Positions 58,981 through 64,000 of a stretch of DNA of 64,000 bases are shown here, piece by piece. The position numbers were made by a program, and so were the translations under genes. The stretch's first letter is position 1; the number at the start of each line of letters is the position of its first letter. Source of the DNA: Janthinobacterium sp. PC23-8 (GTDB taxonomy: Bacteria; Pseudomonadota; Gammaproteobacteria; Burkholderiales; Burkholderiaceae_D). The notes beneath the pieces are model-generated. The model was not told where the DNA came from. It did no database searches and saw only the letters and a program-made list of their open reading frames with translations. The DNA lies in contig NZ_NJGY01000004.1 in NCBI RefSeq assembly GCF_002250505.1, positions 423,672 to 487,671 of the forward strand. The letters run 5' to 3'.

Positions 58981-61900
58981 CTATTGCGCCGCCGCTGCCG
59001 GTACCGGAACCGGAACCGGGACCGGCACCGGCGTGCGTGCCGGCGTCGCGACGGGCTCCAATTTACCGCCTTCAAGCTTGGTCACCACGGGCGACTTCCA
59101 CGGTCCGGCGATCTGCATATGATAGGTCAGCGCCTTCATCACGGGCGCACGCAGGAACAATTGCGCGAGGAAACTGCCCAGGCCGATCACGGGATTGACC
59201 GCCAGCGCATATACCAGCGGCCCCGTGCCAAGATTGAATTCCGGGATCACCACCACGTGCAGGTTGGTGGTTTCATTGGCGATATCGGCCGTGCCGTCCA
59301 TCAGCACGGTGGCCGCCACGCCATGCATTTTCAGGTTGTCGGTGGTCACCACGCCGCGCTTGATGCTGGCGTTGGCCGTGATGCCGTCAAACGCCAGGCC
59401 TTCCGAAAACACGTCGTGGAAATCGAGCTTGAGCAGGCGCGGCAGGGCTTGCAGGCTGAGCACGCCCAGCAGCTTGGCCGCGCCCGGGTCCTGCTTGAGG
59501 AACTGGCCCGACTCCACATTCATCTCGATCTGGCCCGACAGGGTCGGAATGTCCAGCACATACGGCAAGCCGTTCCAGGCGATGTCGCCGCTGAGCTTGC
59601 CCTTGCCGCGGCGCACGGTATCGGCAAAGCCGAAGCGGTCGAGCAGCTTGCCGGCGTCGGTGATGTCGAGGCCAAAACGCAAGCTGGTGGTGCTTATTCC
59701 GTCCTTGACCACCCATTTGCCGTTGCCGCTCAGTGCGCCATCGGCATTGGCCAGCAGCAGCTTGCCGACCCGCCACTCACGCCCGCTGGCGGCCATGGTG
59801 TTATAAGCCTGCAATTCCAGGCGGCCGATCTGCTTGTTGAACAGTTCAAAACGCTCGGCGATGATATCGAGCGAAGGGATCGATTGGGCGCTGCTCTTGC
59901 CTTCGAGCAGGCTCTTGACGTCATTGGCGGCCGACTCGGGAATGATCAGCGACGACAGCCGCGCCGTCATCTTGCCCAGGCCCGACGGCGTTTCCAGCCA
60001 GGTCACGTAACCCGACACCTGTTTGGCGTCGATATTGGCCTGCCACACATCTTTTTGATGGGTCGCGCCCACCACCACATTTTCCAGCTTGCGCTCGCCC
60101 AGCATCAGTTCGCCGGCGCGCGCGGCCATCATGTCGGGCACGATGTATTGCGCGATATCGGGCGCGTCCTCGCTATCGGTCCCGCTGTCGGCGCTGCCGC
60201 TGCCGGCGATGCTGTTGCCGGCGGCGATCCAGCTGTCGACATCAAAACTCTTCAGGTTCACATTGAGCATCATGCCCGCGTCCGGTTCGGGCGCGGGGCT
60301 GTTGACGCCGATGCCGCCGCGCACCAGCCGCCACGGCTCCTTGCCCTGCTTCTGGCGCTGGTAGCGTGCGGCCAGGCCGGTTCCCAACGCGATGCGGATC
60401 TCGTCGCTGCGCAGGCCGGCCGCGTTGGCGCCATTGCCCGTCATGATGAACTTGACCGGCATGCTTTCGCCTACCGGCTTTTTCAACGGCGCCGGGAAGT
60501 CCAGGCCCAGGCCCGTCAGGGGGCTGTCGACGCTGACCACCAGTTGCTGGTCGCGCGCCGTGATCAGGCCGCTGTAGCGCGCGCCGCCAGTCAAATGTTT
60601 TGCCAGGCGCTGCACCACGGGAGTCGGATACGTCTTGCGCAGGCCGTCGACCGTCATGGCGCCGGCGAGCTTGACCTGGATCGAATTGTCGGGCTGGCTG
60701 CCACCGGAAATGGCCAGCGGCCCGCCGAGGAAATTACCGCTCAAGCCATTGAGGTTGACGCCTTTTTCATTGAATTCGATGCGCCCCTGGGCGCCGAGCA
60801 CGGGCGGCAGGTCGTTGAACAGCACCACGTCGTTGCCGGCCAGCTGCAAGCCACCCTGCACTTTCGCTTCCATCATGCGCTCGATCGGCAAATGCAGCCT
60901 GAGCGCCAGCCTGGCGTTGCCGGTAGCTGTCGTTTCATCGGTGAAATGATCGATCCAGGCCAGCACCGGGCTGGCCGTGACGTATTTGAGAAACTCCTGC
61001 ATCGGGCCGACCGCATTGCCTTCGATATCGAGCAGGGTGTCGAACACGGTCAGGTCGGCAATCACCGCTTTCACGTTCGTCAGCGCCACCCCGCCGGTGG
61101 TGGCCGTGTCGCCGCGAATTTCCATGCGCGCGCGCTCGAAGAGAAAACTGCCCTGGATTTTTTCCGCTTGCGGCCACAGCGGCGCCTTGCCCGCCAGCGG
61201 GCCGCTGTCGGCAAATTCACCGGGTGCGTAATTGAGCGTGCCATTGTCGATCTTGCCAGCCACGCGGAACTCGCCCTGCTTGCGCTGGGCGGCATTCCGC
61301 TGGGCGGCACTCCGCTGGGCGGCGGTATCGGCCTTGAACGGAAAGTGTTCCAGTTCGCCGCGCAGGCGCAAGCTGACGTCGCGCGCCACGCCGCCGACCA
61401 GGGCGCCCGTCAGCCAGTGGCGCAGGTGTTCGGGCGTTTGCAGTGGCAGGTAGCGGCCGATGCTGTTGATTTCAACATTGTCGAGGGTGCCGGAAAGGTC
61501 GACCTGGCCCAGGTTTTTGCCGTCGAGCGGCATGCGGTGCGTGCCGCGCAGGCTGGCGCGCAAGCCTTGCTGCTTGAACGCCAGCTGCGCCAGGTCCACC
61601 TGCAGCATATTGTCCGCTTCGAAGGCCCAGCGCGCCTTGAGCTGGAATTGCTCGAACGGCAAGGCGGGGTCCAGCAGGTAAGTCGGGAACTGCAGCACCA
61701 CGTCGCGCGCATCGATATCGATCTGGCCGCCCTGCTCGCTGGCGTCGATGGTGCCGCTGAGGTTGTCAAAGCCGGGAATCGCCGGCGCTGCTGCCTGCGC
61801 GGCGCTGGTCGCGGTTTTTTCCACCGCCAGATGCGCCGGCCGGGCGTTCAGTCCCAGTCCCAGCAAGCGGCCGCGCAGCCGATAGCTGCTGGCGCTGGCG

Positions 61901-63216
61901 ACATCGCCCTGCCACTCGGCCGAAAAATCCTGCAGGCGGCCGCGCGGCGCCAGCGCCGCCAGTTGCTCCCGCTGCGCGACGCTCAAGGGCAGTTTTTCGG
62001 CCAGCGCGGCCAGGGTTTGCAAGTCCAGGTCCTTCGCGGTGATCTGCGTCTGCGCCGGCCCGCGCCTGGTGGCGGCCACATAACGCTCGGACAAGGTGGT
62101 CGGCGGCAGGCTTAGGCCATCACGCGTTTCCAGCGCAAAATCGGCCAACTCTACCTGGTGGCCGTTGGCGCCAAAGGTCGGCTTGCCATCTGGCGAGGCC
62201 GACAAGGTCTCTTTGGCCGAGACACGCCCGCTGACACTGATCAGGTCGAGCGCGGGAAGTTCCTTGCCCAGACGGGCCTGCACCTCGGTGAGACTGGCGT
62301 CAGCCGTAAAGCCGGCCAGGCGCGCATGGTCGAGGTTGAGCCAGGCGCGCAGCGCGCCCTTGCCCTGGCTCAGTTCGAACGGGTAATCGAGCCAGGCGCG
62401 CCAGGCGGCCAAGTCGGCATTCTTCAGGTCGGCATACAGCTCGCCCTTCCACATCGCCACATCGGAAATGCGCGTGCTGAAGGCCGGATGGGTGAAGTGG
62501 GCGCGCACATCGACCGGTGCGGCCAGGCTGGCCGGCGGCGTGGCCTGCAGTCCCAGGCGGTGGCTGCGCCAGCGGTTGCGCAGCAACAGGTTGACCTGCT
62601 CGAGCGCCAGTTCGGGCGTGCCGCGCAGCTCGTCCGTCCAGCGCACGCGGCCGTCGCGGATGATCACGTCATGCTGCGACAGCAGCCAGTCGGCGCCCCT
62701 GCCATCGCCCTGCTGCCTGCTGTCGACCAGCACGCCGGCCACATACAGGGCGCCGTCCTTGCCGCGCCGCACGGCCAGGTCGGGGCGCGTGATTTCCAGC
62801 CGCTCGAAACGCACCGAGCCGAGCACGCTCCACCACGACACCGTGGCCGAAATGCTGGGCACGCTCAAGGCCGGCCGGCCGGCCTGGTCGCGCAGGGTGA
62901 CGTCGCCGAGGAACAGATTGGGCCGCAAGCCATGCCAGGAAGCATACACGCGCGCAATGCTGACGGGGTTGCCCAGCGCGCGGCTGGCGGCCTTTTCGAT
63001 ATCGCCTTTGTAATAATCGATATTCGGCAGGATGACGTAGCGCAGGACCAGGAACAGCACGGCAAACGCAAAATACGCCAGCACCACCGCCTTGACGGCA
63101 AAACCGAGCAGGTGATGCGTGGCCAGGTTGGCCATGCGCCAGGCGGCCCGCAGCCGCCGCCAGCGCAGGGCCAGCGGCATATGTTCTGTCGGGCTTGCTT
63201 CTGGCGGTTTTTGCAT
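58981..63216 (-). CDS. yhdP: AsmA-like envelope protein YhdP
   Basis: A 1411-residue member of the TIGR02099/YhdP group of AsmA-like bridge proteins, which in E. coli carry phospholipids between inner and outer membranes along with TamB and YdbH. One N-terminal membrane segment (about 38-62, HHLLGFAVKAVVLAYFAFAV) is followed by a very long beta-rich periplasmic body and the DUF3971/AsmA-like C-terminal region (ANETTNLHVVVIPEFNLGTG, VIGLGSFLAQLFLRAPVMKALTYHMQIAGPW). It ends in a Pro/Val repeat tail. The ATG at 63216 is preferred to a TTG ten codons upstream; neither has a strong Shine-Dalgarno. An AAQR triple repeat lies near residue 630. It is divergent from glnE. Confidence 0.9.
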   Translation of the reverse strand: MQKPPEASPTEHMPLALRWRRLRAAWRMANLATHHLLGFAVKAVVLAYFAFAVLFLVLRYVILPNIDYYKGDIEKAASRALGNPVSIARVYASWHGLRPNLFLGDVTLRDQAGRPALSVPSISATVSWWSVLGSVRFERLEITRPDLAVRRGKDGALYVAGVLVDSRQQGDGRGADWLLSQHDVIIRDGRVRWTDELRGTPELALEQVNLLLRNRWRSHRLGLQATPPASLAAPVDVRAHFTHPAFSTRISDVAMWKGELYADLKNADLAAWRAWLDYPFELSQGKGALRAWLNLDHARLAGFTADASLTEVQARLGKELPALDLISVSGRVSAKETLSASPDGKPTFGANGHQVELADFALETRDGLSLPPTTLSERYVAATRRGPAQTQITAKDLDLQTLAALAEKLPLSVAQREQLAALAPRGRLQDFSAEWQGDVASASSYRLRGRLLGLGLNARPAHLAVEKTATSAAQAAAPAIPGFDNLSGTIDASEQGGQIDIDARDVVLQFPTYLLDPALPFEQFQLKARWAFEADNMLQVDLAQLAFKQQGLRASLRGTHRMPLDGKNLGQVDLSGTLDNVEINSIGRYLPLQTPEHLRHWLTGALVGGVARDVSLRLRGELEHFPFKADTAAQRSAAQRNAAQRKQGEFRVAGKIDNGTLNYAPGEFADSGPLAGKAPLWPQAEKIQGSFLFERARMEIRGDTATTGGVALTNVKAVIADLTVFDTLLDIEGNAVGPMQEFLKYVTASPVLAWIDHFTDETTATGNARLALRLHLPIERMMEAKVQGGLQLAGNDVVLFNDLPPVLGAQGRIEFNEKGVNLNGLSGNFLGGPLAISGGSQPDNSIQVKLAGAMTVDGLRKTYPTPVVQRLAKHLTGGARYSGLITARDQQLVVSVDSPLTGLGLDFPAPLKKPVGESMPVKFIMTGNGANAAGLRSDEIRIALGTGLAARYQRQKQGKEPWRLVRGGIGVNSPAPEPDAGMMLNVNLKSFDVDSWIAAGNSIAGSGSADSGTDSEDAPDIAQYIVPDMMAARAGELMLGERKLENVVVGATHQKDVWQANIDAKQVSGYVTWLETPSGLGKMTARLSSLIIPESAANDVKSLLEGKSSAQSIPSLDIIAERFELFNKQIGRLELQAYNTMAASGREWRVGKLLLANADGALSGNGKWVVKDGISTTSLRFGLDITDAGKLLDRFGFADTVRRGKGKLSGDIAWNGLPYVLDIPTLSGQIEMNVESGQFLKQDPGAAKLLGVLSLQALPRLLKLDFHDVFSEGLAFDGITANASIKRGVVTTDNLKMHGVAATVLMDGTADIANETTNLHVVVIPEFNLGTGPLVYALAVNPVIGLGSFLAQLFLRAPVMKALTYHMQIAGPWKSPVVTKLEGGKLEPVATPARTPVPVPVPVPVPAAAAQ
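61283..61326 (-). repeat. 15-bp tandem repeat in yhdP
   Basis: Three adjacent near-copies of CGCTGGGCGGCAYTC encode repeated Ala-Ala-Gln-Arg-Ser/Asn in YhdP. The unit is a multiple of three. It lies in a probable surface-exposed connector. Confidence 0.75.
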
Positions 63217-63468
63217 CGATAAGCTAATAAACTGGCCTGGCGTCAAATAATGGCAAAAATCGCCTGGTTTCCGGGGGGTGCCATGGGGTTGGCGTCATCC
63301 CTGCGCTTGCGTCCGGGCTGCGCCTCCCTTACCATCGTCCGGGAGACTGCCGGGCAAACTGTGCAGGCGGCCCAATTTTACCGCATCCCCTGCCCTGCGC
63401 AGGCAAGCCCGGCGACAAAGTACGCAGTTTAGCCACGATAACCGATCAACACCATAGAAACCGCCCCC
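63217..63468. other. divergent promoter region yhdP/glnE
   Basis: 252 bases between the divergent starts. No gene is supported. On the minus strand TTGACG (63246-63241) could serve as a -35 element for yhdP, but no convincing -10 was paired with it. Confidence 0.4.
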
Positions 63469-64000
63469 ATGAGCCACTCGTCCCTGACCTCCGCCTCGCG
63501 TTTTTACCAGCGCTGGAACAATGCCGCCCCGGAACGCGCCGCGCAAGCAGCGCGTCTGGTCGCGGCGCCGCTCGACGGGCTCGACTTTGCTGCGGAACTG
63601 GAGCGGCTGGCCAGCGCCGCCACGCCGCCCCTGCCGCTGGCGCGCGCCATGCGCCAGTTGCGCAACCTGCTGGTGTGCGGCCTGATCGCGCGCGACCTCG
63701 ATGGCCAGGCCGACTTGCACGAGGTGGTCACCGCCATGACGGAGTTTGCCGACTTTGCCATTGCCCGCCACTGCGCCGCCATCATGGCCGAGATGGTGGC
63801 CGCGCACGGCATGCCGGTGGGCGAGGAGTCGGGCCAGGAGCAGGAACTGATGGTGCTGGCGATGGGCAAGCAGGGCGGCGGCGAACTCAATGTCTCGTCC
63901 GACATCGACCTGATCTTTGTCTACGCGGAAGATGGCGATACGCAAGCGACCCAGGCGGGCCAGCGCAGCCTGTCGAACCACGAGTTTTTCATCCGCATGG
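63469..64000 (+). CDS. glnE: glutamine synthetase adenylyltransferase/deadenylase, N-terminal part
   Basis: Controls glutamine synthetase by adding or removing AMP in response to PII protein. Only the first 177 codons are in the window; the frame runs off the right edge. The adenylyltransferase nucleotidyl-transfer motif is clear: VLAMGKQGGGELNVSSDIDLIFVY, where DID holds the metal-binding aspartates. Gln stands at the position that is Leu in the usual GKLGG. The N-terminal helical region (SRFYQRWNNAAPERAAQAARL) also fits. The ATG at 63469 lacks a clear Shine-Dalgarno but gives a normal N-terminus. It is divergent from yhdP. Confidence 0.92.
   Translation, partial: MSHSSLTSASRFYQRWNNAAPERAAQAARLVAAPLDGLDFAAELERLASAATPPLPLARAMRQLRNLLVCGLIARDLDGQADLHEVVTAMTEFADFAIARHCAAIMAEMVAAHGMPVGEESGQEQELMVLAMGKQGGGELNVSSDIDLIFVYAEDGDTQATQAGQRSLSNHEFFIRM

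Noticed and set aside
58972..62115. 1047-codon plus-strand frame opposite yhdP
   Set aside because: Antisense of a recognised AsmA-like protein, with no recognisable domain.

Overview
The window is high-GC proteobacterial chromosome. Gene content and order suggest a betaproteobacterium of the Burkholderiales, most likely Oxalobacteraceae (Janthinobacterium/Duganella/Massilia type). The reasons are the block rimP-nusA-infB-rbfA-truB-typA, the block glnE / yhdP-nitrilase-tldD ... aroG, PEP-CTERM exported proteins, and several TonB-dependent receptors with the VEVTGSSIKR-type N-terminus. The genus is inference; no 16S or marker search was possible.

Layout. 1-5.9 kb: acs, a UPF0114 membrane protein, class I fumarase, murI and a tRNA-His with a clear promoter and terminator. 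6-16.2 kb is accessory: a PEP-CTERM ice-binding-like (DUF3494) protein, a single-domain response regulator divergent from a Fur-box-preceded FecA-like receptor, a second PEP-CTERM protein, small unknown genes and lipoproteins, an AT-rich foreign-looking membrane gene (13,972-15,153), and two tandem periplasmic TonB-C-domain proteins. 16.2-19.6 kb: a chemotaxis receptor and dusA. 19.7-28.2 kb: the translation/transcription operon rimP-nusA-infB-rbfA-truB followed by typA. 28.5-32.8 kb: rluB-scpB and glucokinase. 33.1-39.7 kb: a complete YejABEF-like peptide ABC importer followed by a DedA-rhodanese fusion. 40.3-56.7 kb: five large TonB-dependent receptors on the plus strand, interrupted by aroG on the minus strand. 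56.7-64 kb: tldD, a Nit-type amidase, yhdP, and the start of glnE, which is cut by the window edge.

How the parts work together. The receptors supply outer-membrane uptake and lie divergent from an inner-membrane peptide importer, so this 23-kb stretch looks like a nutrient (possibly peptide) import region; the substrate is not shown by sequence. The ancestral glnE-yhdP-nit-tldD-aroG neighbourhood appears split by insertion of two receptor genes.

The most striking regulatory feature is upstream of aroG (DAHP synthase). A short promoter-proximal ORF encodes a 22-residue peptide with five Phe and two Tyr. It is followed by a perfect rho-independent terminator, with alternative pairing segments placed as in a classical ribosome-mediated attenuator. 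This predicts Phe/Tyr-responsive transcription attenuation of the first step of aromatic amino acid synthesis.

Limits: functions were assigned by reading motifs only. Ligands of the receptors, the role of the AT-rich gene and the identity of several small proteins remain unknown.
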